DNA from: a bacterium 210917-SL.2.15 | GTDB lineage: Bacteria > Bacillota > Clostridia > Oscillospirales > Oscillospiraceae | Assembly: GCA_020555605.1 (NCBI GenBank) | Contig: JAJCJC010000011.1 | Coordinates: forward strand, 1-64,000 | Direction of reading: 5' to 3' | DNA: 64,000 bases | Shown here: positions 26,247 to 37,006 of the stretch, piece after piece | Position numbering within the stretch: the first letter of the stretch is position 1 | Layout of the letters: the number at the start of each line of letters is the position of its first letter | Notes under the pieces: generated by a model | What the model was told of the DNA's origin: nothing | The model's database searches: none | What the model saw: only the letters and a program-made list of their open reading frames with translations | Made by a program: the position numbers and the translations under genes

Positions 26247-27197
26247 TTAGTTGTTGTCGTCATCCGCCAGGCTCAGGCCCATCATGGCCAGCTTGTTGAT
26301 GACTTCCTCCAGGGACTTGCGGCCCAAGTTACGGACCTTCATCATATCGTCCTCGGTCTTGGAAATCAGGTCGGCGACGGTGTTGATGTTGGCGCGCTTG
26401 AGGCAGTTGAAGCTGCGCACGCTCAGGTCCAGCTCTTCAATCGTCAGTTCCAGCACCTTGTCCCGCTGGGTCTCCGTCTTTTCCACCACGGTGGAGCTTC
26501 TGCCCACAGTTTCGGAAAGGTCGGTGAACAGGGCAAAATGATCGCACAGGATCTTTGCCGCCAGAGAGACCGCGTCCCGCGCAGTAATGGTGCCGTCCGT
26601 CCAAACTTCCAGGGTCAGCTTGTCGAAGTCGGTCATGTTGCCCACACGGGTGTTTTCCACCGTGTAGTTGACCTTGTGCACGGGGGTGTAGATCGAGTCG
26701 ACGGGAATCACGCCGATCACCGTCTGGGGCGTCTTGTTGCGGTCGGCGGACACATAGCCGCGGCCGTGGTTCATGGTGATCTCCATGTTCAGCGTGGCGC
26801 CCTCGCCCAACGTCGCAATATGCAGATCGGGGTTCAGCACTTCCACTTCGCCGTCGCTCTTGATGTCGCCGGCGGTCACTTCGCAGGGACCCACCGCTTC
26901 AATATAAACGGTTTTCATGCCCTCGCCGTGGATTTTGGCCACAATGCCCTTGACGTTCAGGACGATGTCCGTCACGTCCTCCTTCACACCGGGGATGGTG
27001 GAAAATTCATGCTGGATACCGGCAATTTTGATGCTGGTGGCAGCGGTGCCGGGCAAAGACGAGAGCAGGATGCGGCGCAGCGCATTGCCCAGGGTCGTGC
27101 CGTAGCCGCGCTCCAGCGGCTCCACGACATACTTGCCGTAAGTCACATCGCCGGGAGTTTCGATGCACTCGATCTGCGGCTTTTCGATTTCAATCAT
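26247..27197 (-). CDS. rpoA: DNA-directed RNA polymerase subunit alpha
   Basis: A 316-residue alpha subunit. The N-terminal domain (to about 230) carries the dimer and assembly contacts ([19 protein letters not shown]). The C-terminal domain (about 245-316) has the helix-hairpin-helix that binds UP elements and activators ([29 protein letters not shown]). Length and start (after GAGGAGGGG) are normal. It lies between rpsD and rplQ, as expected. Confidence 0.98.
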   Translation of the reverse strand: MIEIEKPQIECIETPGDVTYGKYVVEPLERGYGTTLGNALRRILLSSLPGTAATSIKIAGIQHEFSTIPGVKEDVTDIVLNVKGIVAKIHGEGMKTVYIEAVGPCEVTAGDIKSDGEVEVLNPDLHIATLGEGATLNMEITMNHGRGYVSADRNKTPQTVIGVIPVDSIYTPVHKVNYTVENTRVGNMTDFDKLTLEVWTDGTITARDAVSLAAKILCDHFALFTDLSETVGRSSTVVEKTETQRDKVLELTIEELDLSVRSFNCLKRANINTVADLISKTEDDMMKVRNLGRKSLEEVINKLAMMGLSLADDDNN

Positions 27198-27277
27198 CAG
27201 TTACCCCTCCTCCTCATGCAGCGCTTTTCGCGCTGCGGCGTTCGTGTGAATCGTACATACTGAGGGTAAAACCTCTA

Positions 27278-27880
27278 TTACTTGGAGTACAACTCGACGA
27301 TGAGGTGCTCCTCGATGGGCATATCAATGTCGCCGCGCTCGGGCATCTTCACAACGGTGCCCTTCAGTGCGTTCTTTTCACGATCCAGCCACTGAGGAAC
27401 GGTAACCTGGATGGCATCCTCGCCCACAAGTCTCTTAAACTTGGAAGAGGCGCGGCTGCTCTCCTTCACTTCGATCACATCACCGGGCTTGACGAGATAA
27501 GAAGGAATGTTGACCTTCTTGCCGTTGACGGTGAAATGTGCATGGCTCACCAGCTGACGGGCCTCACGGCGGGTCATGGCAAAGCCCAGACGGTACACCA
27601 CGTTATCCAGGCGGCGCTCAATGGTGACGAGCAGGTTTTCACCGGTCTTGCCAGCCATCTTCTCGGCCTTCTCGTAGTAGCCGCGGAACTGCTTCTCCAT
27701 GATGCCGTAAACGAACTTGACCTTCTGCTTTTCGTTCAGCTGCTGTGCATACTCGCTCTGCTTCTTTCTCATCTGGCCGCCGGGATTGCGGTTGGTCTCC
27801 TTCTTGGAATAACCCATGACGGTAGGAGAAATGCCCAAAGCCTTGCAGCGCTTCGCGACCGGCTGCATATTCTTAGCCAT
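27278..27880 (-). CDS. rpsD: 30S ribosomal protein S4
   Basis: A 200-residue S4, a primary 16S rRNA binder that nucleates 30S assembly. The S4 RNA-binding domain is about residues 90-155 ([23 protein letters not shown]). The N-terminal part lacks the four-cysteine zinc knuckle, so it is the zinc-free form. In many bacteria S4 represses the alpha operon; no clear binding site was recognised in the short gap to rpsK. Confidence 0.97.
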   Translation of the reverse strand: MAKNMQPVAKRCKALGISPTVMGYSKKETNRNPGGQMRKKQSEYAQQLNEKQKVKFVYGIMEKQFRGYYEKAEKMAGKTGENLLVTIERRLDNVVYRLGFAMTRREARQLVSHAHFTVNGKKVNIPSYLVKPGDVIEVKESSRASSKFKRLVGEDAIQVTVPQWLDREKNALKGTVVKMPERGDIDMPIEEHLIVELYSK

Positions 27881-27905
27881 ATTTCAATATCCTCCTTATT
27901 TCCGA

Positions 27906-28298
27906 TTAGACGCGGCGTCTCTTCGGGGGACGGCAGCCGTTGTGGGGGATGGGGGTGACATCCTTGATCATGGTGACCTCCAGACCCACTGCCTGCAGCG
28001 CGCGGATGGCTGCTTCGCGGCCGGCGCCGGGACCCTTGACGTATACTTCAACGGACTTCAGACCATACTCCATGGCGGCCTTTGCTGCGGTTTCGGCAGC
28101 GGTCTGGGCTGCGAACGGAGTGGACTTCTTGCTGCCGCGGAAACCGAGGCCGCCGGAGGAAGCCCAGGACAGGGCGTTGCCCTGCTGATCGGTAACGGTG
28201 ACCATAGTGTTGTTGAAGGAAGAACGGATGTGGACCGCACCGGCGGGTACGTTCTTCTTTTCGCGCTTGCGGCGCACAGTCTTCTTTACGTTAGCCAT
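27906..28298 (-). CDS. rpsK: 30S ribosomal protein S11
   Basis: A 130-residue S11 ([33 protein letters not shown], ending in the [13 protein letters not shown] tail). It lines the platform near the E site. It is 15 bases from rpsM and fully typical. Confidence 0.97.
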   Translation of the reverse strand: MANVKKTVRRKREKKNVPAGAVHIRSSFNNTMVTVTDQQGNALSWASSGGLGFRGSKKSTPFAAQTAAETAAKAAMEYGLKSVEVYVKGPGAGREAAIRALQAVGLEVTMIKDVTPIPHNGCRPPKRRRV

Positions 28299-28313
28299 TC
28301 TGAATCTCCCTCC

Positions 28314-28682
28314 TTACTTCTTCTTGTTGGCAATGGTCTTCTTGGGACCCTTGCGGGTGCGGGCGTTGGTCTTGCTGCGCTGGCCGCGCACGGGCAGGCC
28401 CTTGCGGTGGCGGGTGCCGCGGTAGCAGCCAATCTCAATCAAACGCTTAATATCCAGGGCATTGTTGCGGCGCAGGTCGCCCTCCACCATATAGCCCTTA
28501 TCGATCGCCTCGCGCAGCTTGGCCTCTTCCTCGTCGGTCAGGTCCTTCACGCGGGTGTCGGGGTTGATGCCTGTCTGCGCAAGAATGTCATTTGCGCTCT
28601 TTCTGCCAATACCATAGATGTAAGTGAGTCCGATCTCGACTCGCTTCTCCTTGGGCAGGTCAATGCCGGCAATACGTGCCAT
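28314..28682 (-). CDS. rpsM: 30S ribosomal protein S13
   Basis: A 122-residue S13 with the helix-two-turn-helix part ([15 protein letters not shown]) and the basic tail ([17 protein letters not shown]) that reaches the P-site tRNA. It forms inter-subunit bridges in the 30S head. Operon position after rpmJ is standard. Confidence 0.97.
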   Translation of the reverse strand: MARIAGIDLPKEKRVEIGLTYIYGIGRKSANDILAQTGINPDTRVKDLTDEEEAKLREAIDKGYMVEGDLRRNNALDIKRLIEIGCYRGTRHRKGLPVRGQRSKTNARTRKGPKKTIANKKK

Positions 28683-28708
28683 ACTTTTTAAGCACCTCCA
28701 ATAATTAG

Positions 28709-29057
<349 letters not shown>

Positions 29058-29137
29058 GCGTATCCCTCCTGGTCAAGATAACCTTCCCCGCTGCGCGGGG
29101 CATGTTGCGGAACGTGTTGTGCCGTTCCTGTTTTTTC

Positions 29138-29167
29138 CTGCGCGCTCAGGTGCGCCTGAGCGCGCAG
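29138..29167. repeat. Perfect 13-bp hairpin between map and infA
   Basis: CTGCGCGCTCAGG (29138-29150) pairs with CCTGAGCGCGCAG (29155-29167) across a TGCG loop. There is no T run, so it is a likely processing or stability element within the operon transcript. Confidence 0.6.
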
Positions 29168-29181
29168 ATCTGCTGATCCCA

Positions 29182-29961
29182 TTACAGTTTCCATCCGTAC
29201 TCTTCCCAGCTGGCGTCCAGCGCGGTCAGAATCTCCGGCTTTCCGTCGGTGATGCAGATTGTATTTTCATAATGCGCCGCCCATTTGCCGTCCTGAGTTT
29301 TCACCGTCCATCCGTCCGGCAGGACCTGAATGGCAGCGCCGCCTGCGTTGACCATCGGTTCGATGGCCAGCGTCATGCCGCGCAGCAGGCGCGGGCCGCG
29401 GCCGGGAAGGCCATAGTTGGGGATCTCCGGGGACTCGTGCATCTTGGTACCGATGCCGTGGCCCACATATTCTCGCACGATGGAGAAGCCGTTATCCTCC
29501 ACATACTGTTGGATGGCGGCGGAAATGTCGCCCAGGCGGTGCCCTTCGGTGGCCTTGGCAATGCCTTCAAAAAAGCTTTGCTGTGTTACATCGATCAGGC
29601 GCCGGGCCTCTTCGGAAATCTTCCCGCAGGGGAACGTGGCGCAGCAGTCGCCGTGATAGCCGCTGAGGAACGCGCCTACATCAATGCTGACGATATCGCC
29701 CTCCTGCAGCACCCGCTTTCCAGGAATGCCGTGAATCACTTCGTCGTTCACCGATGCACAAACGCTGGCGGGAAACCCATTGTAGTTCAAAAACGACGGG
29801 ACCGCGCCCTGTGCACAGATAAAATCGTGTACCGCCCGGTCGATCTCCTGTGTCGTCACACCGGGCCGGATCATGGCGCCCGCCAGGGCACGCGCAGCCG
29901 AGGTCAATCTGCCAGCGCGGCGCATGGCCTCGATCTCATGGGGCGATTTCAGTGTAATCAT
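29182..29961 (-). CDS. map: Methionine aminopeptidase, type I
   Basis: A 259-residue dinuclear metal enzyme that removes initiator methionine from nascent proteins. Visible ligand motifs are VSIDVGAFLSGYHGD (Asp pair), GHGIGTKMHE (His), AIEPM (Glu) and the final ENTICIT glutamate. The start overlaps the adk stop (ATGA). The secY-adk-map-infA order is conserved in Firmicutes. Confidence 0.97.
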   Translation of the reverse strand: MITLKSPHEIEAMRRAGRLTSAARALAGAMIRPGVTTQEIDRAVHDFICAQGAVPSFLNYNGFPASVCASVNDEVIHGIPGKRVLQEGDIVSIDVGAFLSGYHGDCCATFPCGKISEEARRLIDVTQQSFFEGIAKATEGHRLGDISAAIQQYVEDNGFSIVREYVGHGIGTKMHESPEIPNYGLPGRGPRLLRGMTLAIEPMVNAGGAAIQVLPDGWTVKTQDGKWAAHYENTICITDGKPEILTALDASWEEYGWKL

Positions 29962-30599
29962 GCGTTCTGCCCCAATGCTTCCAGAATCTTCTGGGTCGTG
30001 CCTTCCACCGTCGGCTGGTTGAAGATCTCTTTTAGGTTGCCCTTTTGGGCGTAATATTCCTTCAGCGGCTCCGTCTCGCGGTGATAAACCTCCAGACGGG
30101 ACGCCACGGTCTTGGGCGCATCGTCAGCACGCTGAACCAGCGCGCCTCCGCAGACGTCGCATACACCTTCCACCTTGGGCGGGATCGCCACAACGTGGTA
30201 ACTGGCGCCACACTTCTCGCAGACACGGCGGCCGCTCATCCGCTGCAGGATCTCCTCATCGGAGATCTCTAAATTGATCACAGCGTCAAAGACGATGCCG
30301 GCCTTGTCCAGCGCCTCGGCCTGGGCAATGGTCCGGGGCACGCCATCGAGAATATAGCCCTTTTTGCAGTCTTCCGCCTGCAAGCGCTCATTGATGATGC
30401 CGATGATGACCTCATCTGGAACCAGATGGCCGTGATCCATATATTCCTTGGCCTTCAGCCCGATCGGCGTACCGTCCTTGACGGCGGCGCGCAAGATGTT
30501 GCCCGTAGAAATCGTGGGAATGCCCAGCTTTTGGTTCAGGATGGCCGCCTGGGTGCCTTTGCCTGCACCGGGAGCACCCAACATGATCAGATTCATCAT
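29958..30599 (-). CDS. adk: Adenylate kinase
   Basis: A 213-residue enzyme (AMP + ATP to 2 ADP). The P-loop is GAPGAGKGTQ near residue 8. The LID domain keeps CEKC and CDVC, so it is the zinc-binding long form. The ATG at 30599 lies ten bases after AAGAAGG; a GTG three codons earlier is only one base from that site and unlikely to be used. Confidence 0.95.
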   Translation of the reverse strand: MMNLIMLGAPGAGKGTQAAILNQKLGIPTISTGNILRAAVKDGTPIGLKAKEYMDHGHLVPDEVIIGIINERLQAEDCKKGYILDGVPRTIAQAEALDKAGIVFDAVINLEISDEEILQRMSGRRVCEKCGASYHVVAIPPKVEGVCDVCGGALVQRADDAPKTVASRLEVYHRETEPLKEYYAQKGNLKEIFNQPTVEGTTQKILEALGQNA

Positions 30600-30614
30600 G
30601 TTTTTCACACCTTC

Positions 30615-31895
30615 TTATTCAAGGAAACCCTTGTACTGGCGGGCCAGCATCTGGTTTTCCAGCGCCTTGATCGTTTCCAGCGCGACGCCGACAACGATGA
30701 TGACGGAGGTGCCGCCGATGGCGAGACCCGAAATGCTGATGAACTTACTGGCAACCAGCGGAGCGATTGCCACGATACCCAGATAGATCGCACCAAAGAG
30801 CGTAATGCGGGAGAGCACCTTGGCAATGAAATCCGCCGTGGGCTTGCCCGGACGGAAACCGGGGATAAAGCCGCCGTTGCGCTTGAGGTTGTTGGCGATC
30901 TCGGTGGGGTTGAACTGAATGGTCGCATAGAAATAGCTGAAGCCAATGATCATCAGGAAATAGGCCAGCATATAGAGCACCGACTTGGTGTCGATGGCCT
31001 GGATGAAGCCATACCAGAAGCTGCCCTCCTGAGGAGTGGGCAGGAACGCGGCGATGGTGGCCGGCAGCATGGCGATGGACTGCGCAAAAATGATGGGCAG
31101 CACACCGGACATGTTGACCTTCACCGGCAGCGTCGTGCTCTGGCCGCCATACATCTTGCGGCCCACCTGACGCTTGGCATACTGCACGGGGATGCGGCGT
31201 TCGGCGTTGTAAACGTGAGTAATCAGGACGATCAGCGCCAGCAGGCCCACCAGGATGCCCACGATACCGGGCACGCCCAGCACCTCGCGGTTGCTGTACA
31301 TCGTGCCGATACCAGCGGGAATGCGGGAAATAATGGAGGCAAACAGGATGATGGAGATACCGTTGCCGATACCGAATTCCGTAATCTGCTCGCCCAGCCA
31401 CATGATGAACGCAGAACCGGCCACAAAGGTGACAATGATCACAAACGCGGCGGCGATGCTGTCGTTGGTCAGGATGTTATACTGGTTGCGCATCAGCATA
31501 TAGTAAGCAAAGCCCTGGATCAGGCCGATACCCACCGTGGTGTAACGGGTGATACTGGCGATCTTTTTGCGGCCTTCCTCACCTTCCTCCCGAGCCATGC
31601 GCTCCAGCGCAGGAATCGCCACGGTCAGCAGCTGAATGATGATGGATGCGTTGATATAGGGCTGGATGCTCAGCGCGAACACCGTGGCGTCGGCAAAGGC
31701 GCCGCCGGACATCACGTTGTACAAGCCCAGCACTGTGGTTTTCATGGAGTTGAGATACTCGGCCAGAGCACCCACGTCCACATAAGGAACCGGGATCGCG
31801 TTACCAATGCGGTAGATCAGCAGGATCAGGAGTGTAAAGACGATCTTTTTACGAAGCTCCGGAATGTTCCAGGCTTTGCGAATTGTCTGGATCAC
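30615..31895 (-). CDS. secY: Preprotein translocase subunit SecY
   Basis: A 426-residue ten-helix channel protein of the Sec translocon. The first helix region (FTLLILLIYRIGNAIPVPYV), the plug after it, and the cytoplasmic loop motifs (FIPGFRPGKPTADFI) are as expected. It pairs with SecG (20068) and is driven by SecA (5666). It lies two bases from rplO in the spc part of the operon. Confidence 0.98.
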   Translation of the reverse strand: MIQTIRKAWNIPELRKKIVFTLLILLIYRIGNAIPVPYVDVGALAEYLNSMKTTVLGLYNVMSGGAFADATVFALSIQPYINASIIIQLLTVAIPALERMAREEGEEGRKKIASITRYTTVGIGLIQGFAYYMLMRNQYNILTNDSIAAAFVIIVTFVAGSAFIMWLGEQITEFGIGNGISIILFASIISRIPAGIGTMYSNREVLGVPGIVGILVGLLALIVLITHVYNAERRIPVQYAKRQVGRKMYGGQSTTLPVKVNMSGVLPIIFAQSIAMLPATIAAFLPTPQEGSFWYGFIQAIDTKSVLYMLAYFLMIIGFSYFYATIQFNPTEIANNLKRNGGFIPGFRPGKPTADFIAKVLSRITLFGAIYLGIVAIAPLVASKFISISGLAIGGTSVIIVVGVALETIKALENQMLARQYKGFLE

Positions 31896-31897
31896 CT

Positions 31898-32338
31898 TTA
31901 CATCACCTCGGCCTTTCCTCCCGCCGCTTCAATTGCCTGCTTGGCGGATGCGGAGAAGGCAGCAGCCTTGACGGTCACCTTCTTGGTCACGCTGCCGTTG
32001 CCCAGCACCTTGAAGCCATACTTGCACTGGTGCAGGATACCCTTCCCGATCAGAGCTTCGGCGGTAACCGTCTCGCCGTCCTCAAATGCGTTGAGCGCAT
32101 TCAGATTAATGATTTCATAGGGCTTAGCGAAAATATTGTTGAAGCCGCGCTTGGGGATACGGCGTGCCAGAGGCATCTGGCCGCCCTCAAAGCCGGGGCG
32201 GACGCCGCCGCCGCTGCGGGCCTTCTGGCCCTTCTGGCCGCGGCCTGCGGTCTTGCCGTTGCCGCTGCCTTCGCCGCGGCCCTTGCGGTATGCCTTGCTG
32301 ACGGAACCCTCAGCAGGACTCAATTCGTGAAGTTTCAT
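31898..32338 (-). CDS. rplO: 50S ribosomal protein L15
   Basis: A 146-residue L15. The Gly/Arg/Lys-rich N-terminal arm ([20 protein letters not shown]) threads into 23S rRNA, and the globular C-terminal domain ends [17 protein letters not shown]. Position before secY is standard. Confidence 0.97.
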   Translation of the reverse strand: MKLHELSPAEGSVSKAYRKGRGEGSGNGKTAGRGQKGQKARSGGGVRPGFEGGQMPLARRIPKRGFNNIFAKPYEIINLNALNAFEDGETVTAEALIGKGILHQCKYGFKVLGNGSVTKKVTVKAAAFSASAKQAIEAAGGKAEVM

Positions 32339-32353
32339 TTCGCTTGCACCTCC

Positions 32354-32536
32354 TTACTTTTCCTCAGTAACCTGCAGCAGGTAGCCAATCTGGGCGATCT
32401 TGCCGCGGGTCTGTGCATTATCGGGCTGCACGGAAATGTCACCGATCCGGCGCAGGCCCATGGAGTTGGCAGTTGCAATGTGCTTTTTCAGTCTGCCGTT
32501 GACGCTCTTGACGAGCTCAATTTTCAGATTTGCCAT
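32354..32536 (-). CDS. rpmD: 50S ribosomal protein L30
   Basis: A 60-residue L30 (MANLKIELVKSVNGR start, IAQIGYLLQVTEEK end). The ATG at 32536 is preceded by a good GGAGGGGCG site; the frame continues upstream into the rpsE end and that extension is not part of the protein. Confidence 0.96.
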   Translation of the reverse strand: MANLKIELVKSVNGRLKKHIATANSMGLRRIGDISVQPDNAQTRGKIAQIGYLLQVTEEK

Positions 32537-32549
32537 TGTTCGCCCCTCC

Positions 32550-33050
32550 TTAACCCAGAATTTCTTCCACGCTCTTGCCGCGGATCTTGGCAACCATCTC
32601 GGGGCCTCTCAGGGACTTCAGGCCGGCGAAAGTAGCAGCAACCACGTTTGCGGGGTTGTTGGAGCGCAGGCATTTTGCACGGATGTCCTTGATGCCGGCC
32701 GCTTCCATCACGGCACGAACGGGACCGCCGGCAATGATACCAGTACCGGGTGCGGCGGGTTTCATCATCACGCGGCCGGCGCTGAACTCGCCGATGACCT
32801 CGTGGGGAATGGTCGTACCGGAAGTATTAATGATGACCATGTTCTTCTTAGCATCCTCGATGCCCTTGCGGATCGCCTCGGGCACTTCGGCAGCCTTGCC
32901 CAGGCCGTAGCCGACCTTACCTTTGCCGTCGCCGACAACCATCAGCGCGGAAAACTTCATCACGCGGCCGCCCTTGACGGTCTTGGAAACACGGTTGAGG
33001 TAGACGACTTTTTCGATATATTCGCTTTGTTCTCTTTCAAATCTTGCCAT
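32550..33050 (-). CDS. rpsE: 30S ribosomal protein S5
   Basis: A 166-residue S5 with its double-stranded RNA-binding domain ([17 protein letters not shown]) and the C-terminal half ([19 protein letters not shown]). It shapes the mRNA entry tunnel and decoding fidelity. Confidence 0.97.
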   Translation of the reverse strand: MARFEREQSEYIEKVVYLNRVSKTVKGGRVMKFSALMVVGDGKGKVGYGLGKAAEVPEAIRKGIEDAKKNMVIINTSGTTIPHEVIGEFSAGRVMMKPAAPGTGIIAGGPVRAVMEAAGIKDIRAKCLRSNNPANVVAATFAGLKSLRGPEMVAKIRGKSVEEILG

Positions 33051-33070
33051 TGTAGTGTTCCTCCTCCCGT

Positions 33071-33430
33071 TTAGAATTCCAGGCCGCCCTCGCGGGCGCC
33101 TTCAGCCAGGCTCTTCACACGGCCGTGATACAGGTAACCGCCGCGGTCAAACACCACAGTGTCGATTCCCTTGGCCTTGGCACGCTCAGCGACGGTCTTT
33201 CCAACCTTGTGAGCGGCCTCAATGTTGCCGCCGAAGCCCTCGAAATCCTTCTCCAGGGAAGAAGCGCTGACCAGGGTCACGCCGTTGACGTCGTCAATGA
33301 TCTGCGCATAGATGTTCTGCTTAGAACGGAACACGTTCAGGCGAGGTCTCTCGGGCGTGCCGGAGATCTTCGCGCGCACTCTCTTATGGCGCTTCAAGCG
33401 CTGTGCATTCGTATCGGGTCTTTTAACCAT
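33071..33430 (-). CDS. rplR: 50S ribosomal protein L18
   Basis: A 119-residue L18 ([15 protein letters not shown], then [20 protein letters not shown]). It binds 5S rRNA in the central protuberance with L5. Confidence 0.97.
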   Translation of the reverse strand: MVKRPDTNAQRLKRHKRVRAKISGTPERPRLNVFRSKQNIYAQIIDDVNGVTLVSASSLEKDFEGFGGNIEAAHKVGKTVAERAKAKGIDTVVFDRGGYLYHGRVKSLAEGAREGGLEF

Positions 33431-33444
33431 TTTGGCACACCTCC

Positions 33445-33990
33445 TTACTTCTTCGCACCGGTCTTACCAACCTTGCGGCGGATGACCTCGTCGGAATATT
33501 TAATACCCTTGCCCTTATAAGGCTCCGGGGGACGCTTTTCGCGGACTTCTGCCGCGAACTGGCCCACCTGCTGCTTATCGGGGCCAGAGATAACGATCTG
33601 GTTCGGGTTTGGAACGTCGATCGTGATGCCCGGCACTTCGGGTACGATTACCTGATGCGAGAAACCCAGGTTCATGACCAAGTCGGAACCCTTCTTCTCC
33701 ACTCTGTAACCGACGCCGTTGACTTCCAGCGTTTTGCTGAAGCCCTTCTCAACACCCTCCACCATGTTGTGGAGCAGCGTGCGGGTCAGGCCGTGCAGAG
33801 CGCGGTTCTGCGGCTCGTCATTGGGGCGCTTGACATGGAGTTGATCGCCCTCCTGCTCGATGATCATAGCCGGATGCAGTGTAGCCGTCAGCTCGCCCTT
33901 GGGGCCCTTGACCGTGACCACGTTGCCTTCGCCGATCTTCACTTCGACGCCTGCGGGGACGGTAATGGGCATTCTACCAATTCTTGACAT
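33445..33990 (-). CDS. rplF: 50S ribosomal protein L6
   Basis: A 181-residue L6 made of two similar alpha/beta domains, ending with the conserved [13 protein letters not shown] sequence near the factor-binding site. Length and start are normal. Confidence 0.98.
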   Translation of the reverse strand: MSRIGRMPITVPAGVEVKIGEGNVVTVKGPKGELTATLHPAMIIEQEGDQLHVKRPNDEPQNRALHGLTRTLLHNMVEGVEKGFSKTLEVNGVGYRVEKKGSDLVMNLGFSHQVIVPEVPGITIDVPNPNQIVISGPDKQQVGQFAAEVREKRPPEPYKGKGIKYSDEVIRRKVGKTGAKK

Positions 33991-34005
33991 ATCCGATTAC
34001 CTCCC

Positions 34006-34404
34006 TTACCAAACAAATGCCAGGACTTCGCCGCCGACATGAGCCGCGCGGGCCTTCTTGTCGGTCATGACGCCCTTGGACGTAGAGACGATGGCGATAC
34101 CCAAGCCGCGCAGGACGGAGGGCAGCTCGTCGGCGCCCACATAGACGCGCAGGCCGGGCTTGGACACGCGGCGCAGGCCGGTGATGACCTTCTCCTTGCC
34201 GGGATTGTACTTTAGGGTGATGTGAATCACGCCCTGGGTACCATCGTCAACAATCTGATAGTTTTTGATGTAGCCCTCATCCAGCAGGATCTGCGCAATG
34301 GCTTTCTTCATGTTGGAAGCGGGAACATCCACGGTTTCGTGCTTCGCGTTGTTCGCGTTGCGGATGCGGGTCAGCATATCCGCAATAGGATCAGTAATGT
34401 GCAT
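34006..34404 (-). CDS. rpsH: 30S ribosomal protein S8
   Basis: A 132-residue S8 ([18 protein letters not shown] start; [20 protein letters not shown] near the end). It binds 16S helix 21. In E. coli S8 represses the spc operon by binding the rplE region; here the unusual 207-base gap to rpsN just upstream is the only candidate place for extra control. Confidence 0.97.
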   Translation of the reverse strand: MHITDPIADMLTRIRNANNAKHETVDVPASNMKKAIAQILLDEGYIKNYQIVDDGTQGVIHITLKYNPGKEKVITGLRRVSKPGLRVYVGADELPSVLRGLGIAIVSTSKGVMTDKKARAAHVGGEVLAFVW

Positions 34405-34611
34405 TGTGTTATCCTCCTAATTTAGAGTTACAGACCCGTTGGGCCTGTTCAGGCGGCGAGGTATCACCGCTAATTTGGCAATTACCGGAGACCTTTCGCC
34501 ATCCTTTTTATCCTTCCGCAGTTGCTGTCTTGCACACGGCAGTCTGCGGAACCGATCAAGCCTGGGCGGACCAGGGCAGAGGCCCTGCGCCGCCCGGCAG
34601 AATCAGTGCTT
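34405..34611 (-). other. 207-base structured gap between rpsN and rpsH
   Basis: All other joints in this operon are 0-35 bases except the map-infA gap. This one contains two candidate stems: GGGCGG..AGGGC/GCCCT..CCGCCC (about 34565-34596) and CCGCAG/CTGCGG (about 34516-34549). There is no open frame with a ribosome binding site and no terminator tail. Confidence 0.6.
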
Positions 34612-34797
34612 TTACCAGCTGGCCTTGCGCACGCCGGGGATCTCGCCCTTGTAAGCCATCTCGCGGAAGCATATACGGCACAGACCATAATCGCGCAAAT
34701 ACGCGTGGGGGCGGCCGCAGACCTTGCAGCGGTTGTACTTACGGGTGGAATACTTGGCCGGAGCCTGCTGCTTCAGGATCATAGACTTTTTCGCCAT
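34612..34797 (-). CDS. rpsN: 30S ribosomal protein S14, zinc type
   Basis: A 61-residue S14 with both CxxC pairs (RCKVCGRP and LCRICFRE), thus the short zinc-dependent form (S14Z, rpsZ-like). It is in the head of the 30S subunit. Gene position between rplE and rpsH is standard. Confidence 0.96.
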   Translation of the reverse strand: MAKKSMILKQQAPAKYSTRKYNRCKVCGRPHAYLRDYGLCRICFREMAYKGEIPGVRKASW

Positions 34798-34811
34798 CAG
34801 TGTTTCCTCCC

Positions 34812-35351
34812 TTATCTCTGGAACGGAGCGCCGATTAGGCTCAGCAGCTCGCGGGCTTCTTCGTCGGTGTTGGCGGTGGTGCAGATGATGATATCCATGC
34901 CGCGGATCTTGTCGATCTTGTCATACTCGATCTCGGGGAAAATCAACTGCTCCTTGATGCCCAGCGCATAGTTGCCGCGGCCGTCGAAGGAATTGGGGTT
35001 GATGCCGCGGAAGTCACGGACGCGGGGCAGAGCCACATTGAACAGGCGGTCCAGGAACTCCCACATCTTCTCGCCGCGCAGCGTCACCTTGGCGCCCACG
35101 GGCATGCCCTCGCGGACCTTAAAGTTTGCAACGCTCTTCTTGGCCTTGGTGATCACGGCATGCTGGCCGGTGATGGTGGACAGGTCGCTGACGACCGCGT
35201 CGAGCACCTTTGCGTTCTCGCGCGCCTCGCCGCAGCCCACGTTCACGACAATCTTGTCGATGCGGGGCACCTGCATCACGCTCTTGTAATCGAACTTCTT
35301 CATCAGAGCGGGGGCGACTTCCTGCTGATACTGTGTCTTTAATCTAGCCAT
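34812..35351 (-). CDS. rplE: 50S ribosomal protein L5
   Basis: A 179-residue L5 ([19 protein letters not shown] start, [20 protein letters not shown] near the end). It binds 5S rRNA and contacts the P-site tRNA. Confidence 0.98.
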   Translation of the reverse strand: MARLKTQYQQEVAPALMKKFDYKSVMQVPRIDKIVVNVGCGEARENAKVLDAVVSDLSTITGQHAVITKAKKSVANFKVREGMPVGAKVTLRGEKMWEFLDRLFNVALPRVRDFRGINPNSFDGRGNYALGIKEQLIFPEIEYDKIDKIRGMDIIICTTANTDEEARELLSLIGAPFQR

Positions 35352-35366
35352 GTGTCAAACCCTCCT

Positions 35367-35681
35367 TTACAGTGCTGCGCCGCAGTGCTTGCAGACGCGG
35401 CTCTTCTTGCCGTCCTCGATCTTGTAGGCAACGCGGGTGGCCTTGGAGCACTTGGGGCAGACAACCTGCACCTTGCTCGCATAGATCGCGGCTTCTCTCT
35501 TGACGATGCCGCCGGTTTCACCCTGACGGCGGGGCTTGGTGTGGCAGGTCACAATGTTGACGCCCTCAACGACGACCTTGCGGTCGGAAGGGATCACGGC
35601 CTGGACCTTGCCCTGCTTGCCCTTGTCCTTGCCGGACAGGACGACTACGGTATCGCCCTTCTTGATTTTCATATTAGCCAT
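35367..35681 (-). CDS. rplX: 50S ribosomal protein L24
   Basis: A 104-residue L24 with the KOW motif at the start (IKKGDTVVVLSGKDKGKQG) and a C-terminal CPKC/CKHC cysteine set that looks zinc-binding. It starts 50S assembly at the exit tunnel. Confidence 0.97.
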   Translation of the reverse strand: MANMKIKKGDTVVVLSGKDKGKQGKVQAVIPSDRKVVVEGVNIVTCHTKPRRQGETGGIVKREAAIYASKVQVVCPKCSKATRVAYKIEDGKKSRVCKHCGAAL

Positions 35682-35694
35682 CTCAGTGTCCCCC

Positions 35695-36063
35695 TTAAAT
35701 TACTTCCGGCGCCAGGGACAGGATCTTCATGTAATCCTTGTCGCGCAGCTCGCGAGCCACAGGCCCAAAGATACGGGTTCCTCTGGGGTTCTTGTCGTCC
35801 TTGATCAGGACGGCGGCGTTCTCATCGAAGCGGACATAGGTGCCGTCGTTGCGGCGGACGCCCTTGACGCTGCGGACGATGACGGCCTTGACGACCTCGC
35901 CCTTCTTCACGGTGCCACCGGGCGTGCTCTTGCGGACAGAAGCCACGATCACATCGCCGATGTTGCCGTATTTACGCTTGGATCCGCCCAGAACGCGGAT
36001 GCATTTGATCTCCTTGGCGCCGGTATTGTCGGCAACCTTCAGATAGCTTTCCTGCTGAATCAT
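35695..36063 (-). CDS. rplN: 50S ribosomal protein L14
   Basis: A 122-residue L14 ([19 protein letters not shown] start; [20 protein letters not shown] near the end). It forms an inter-subunit bridge with 16S helix 14. Confidence 0.98.
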   Translation of the reverse strand: MIQQESYLKVADNTGAKEIKCIRVLGGSKRKYGNIGDVIVASVRKSTPGGTVKKGEVVKAVIVRSVKGVRRNDGTYVRFDENAAVLIKDDKNPRGTRIFGPVARELRDKDYMKILSLAPEVI

Positions 36064-36077
36064 ATTCCGGCACCTCC

Positions 36078-36341
36078 TTACTTCGCTTTTTCAATGATCT
36101 CGACCAGACGCCATCTCTTGTCCTTGGACAGGGGTCTGGTTTCCATGACCTTGACCTTATCGCCGATATTGCATTCATTCAGCGCGTCGTGGGCCTTAAG
36201 CTTGTAGGTGCGGCCCATGATCTTCTTGTACAGCGGATGCTGCACGCGGTCCTCGATGGCGACCACGATGGTCTTATCCATCTTGTTGGACACAACCTTG
36301 CCCACGCGGGTCTTGCGGGAGGTAGTTCTCACTTCACTCAT
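36078..36341 (-). CDS. rpsQ: 30S ribosomal protein S17
   Basis: An 87-residue OB-fold protein ([20 protein letters not shown]). It binds the 5' domain of 16S rRNA early in assembly. Confidence 0.97.
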   Translation of the reverse strand: MSEVRTTSRKTRVGKVVSNKMDKTIVVAIEDRVQHPLYKKIMGRTYKLKAHDALNECNIGDKVKVMETRPLSKDKRWRLVEIIEKAK

Positions 36342-36359
36342 GTTCTTTTACCTCCTTCT

Positions 36360-36569
36360 TCACTGCTTGTCAGGAGCGGCTTTAAGCTCCTGCTCACGCA
36401 ACACGGTTTTGACTCTGGCAATGTCACGCTTGGTGTCCGCGATTTTCTGCGGATTGTCCAGCTGGTTGGTTGCGTGCTGCATACGAAGATAAAACAGGTC
36501 CTTTTTCAGGCCAGAGAGCTTTTCATTCAGCTCTGCGGTGCTCATTGCACGTACTTCACTTGCCTTCAT
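36360..36569 (-). CDS. rpmC: 50S ribosomal protein L29
   Basis: A 69-residue helical hairpin protein (LNEKLSGLKKDLFYLRMQ; DIARVKTVLREQEL). It sits at the polypeptide exit, at the docking place of SRP and trigger factor. Confidence 0.97.
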   Translation of the reverse strand: MKASEVRAMSTAELNEKLSGLKKDLFYLRMQHATNQLDNPQKIADTKRDIARVKTVLREQELKAAPDKQ

Positions 36570-36571
36570 CC

Positions 36572-37006
36572 TTATTCACCAACTTCCTGAGATTCCAGTT
36601 CCTCGCGCTTGACGATCTTGCTCTTGATGGGCAGCTTGTAGCTGGCCAGGCGCAGGGCTTCACGGGCGGTTTCCTCGCTGACGCCGGCGATCTCGAACAT
36701 CACGCGGCCGGGCTTGACCACGGCCACCCAGTATTCGGGGGAGCCTTTACCGGAACCCATACGGGTTTCAGCGGGCTTCTGGGTCACGGGCTTGTCAGGG
36801 AAGATCTTGATCCACACCTGACCGCCGCGCTTGGTGTAACGGGTCATGGCCACACGGGCGGCCTCAATCTGATTGCTGGTGATCCACGCCGGTTCCAGCG
36901 CCACCAGACCATATTCACCGTAGGTGACCTTGTTGCCTCTGGTGGCCTTGCCGGTCATACGGCCGCGGTGAACTCTGCGGTATTTCACTCTCTTGGGCAG
37001 AAGCAT
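36572..37006 (-). CDS. rplP: 50S ribosomal protein L16
   Basis: A 144-residue L16 ([19 protein letters not shown] start; [18 protein letters not shown]). It helps place the A-site tRNA acceptor end. Its start codon overlaps the rpsC stop (TAATG). Confidence 0.98.
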   Translation of the reverse strand: MLLPKRVKYRRVHRGRMTGKATRGNKVTYGEYGLVALEPAWITSNQIEAARVAMTRYTKRGGQVWIKIFPDKPVTQKPAETRMGSGKGSPEYWVAVVKPGRVMFEIAGVSEETAREALRLASYKLPIKSKIVKREELESQEVGE

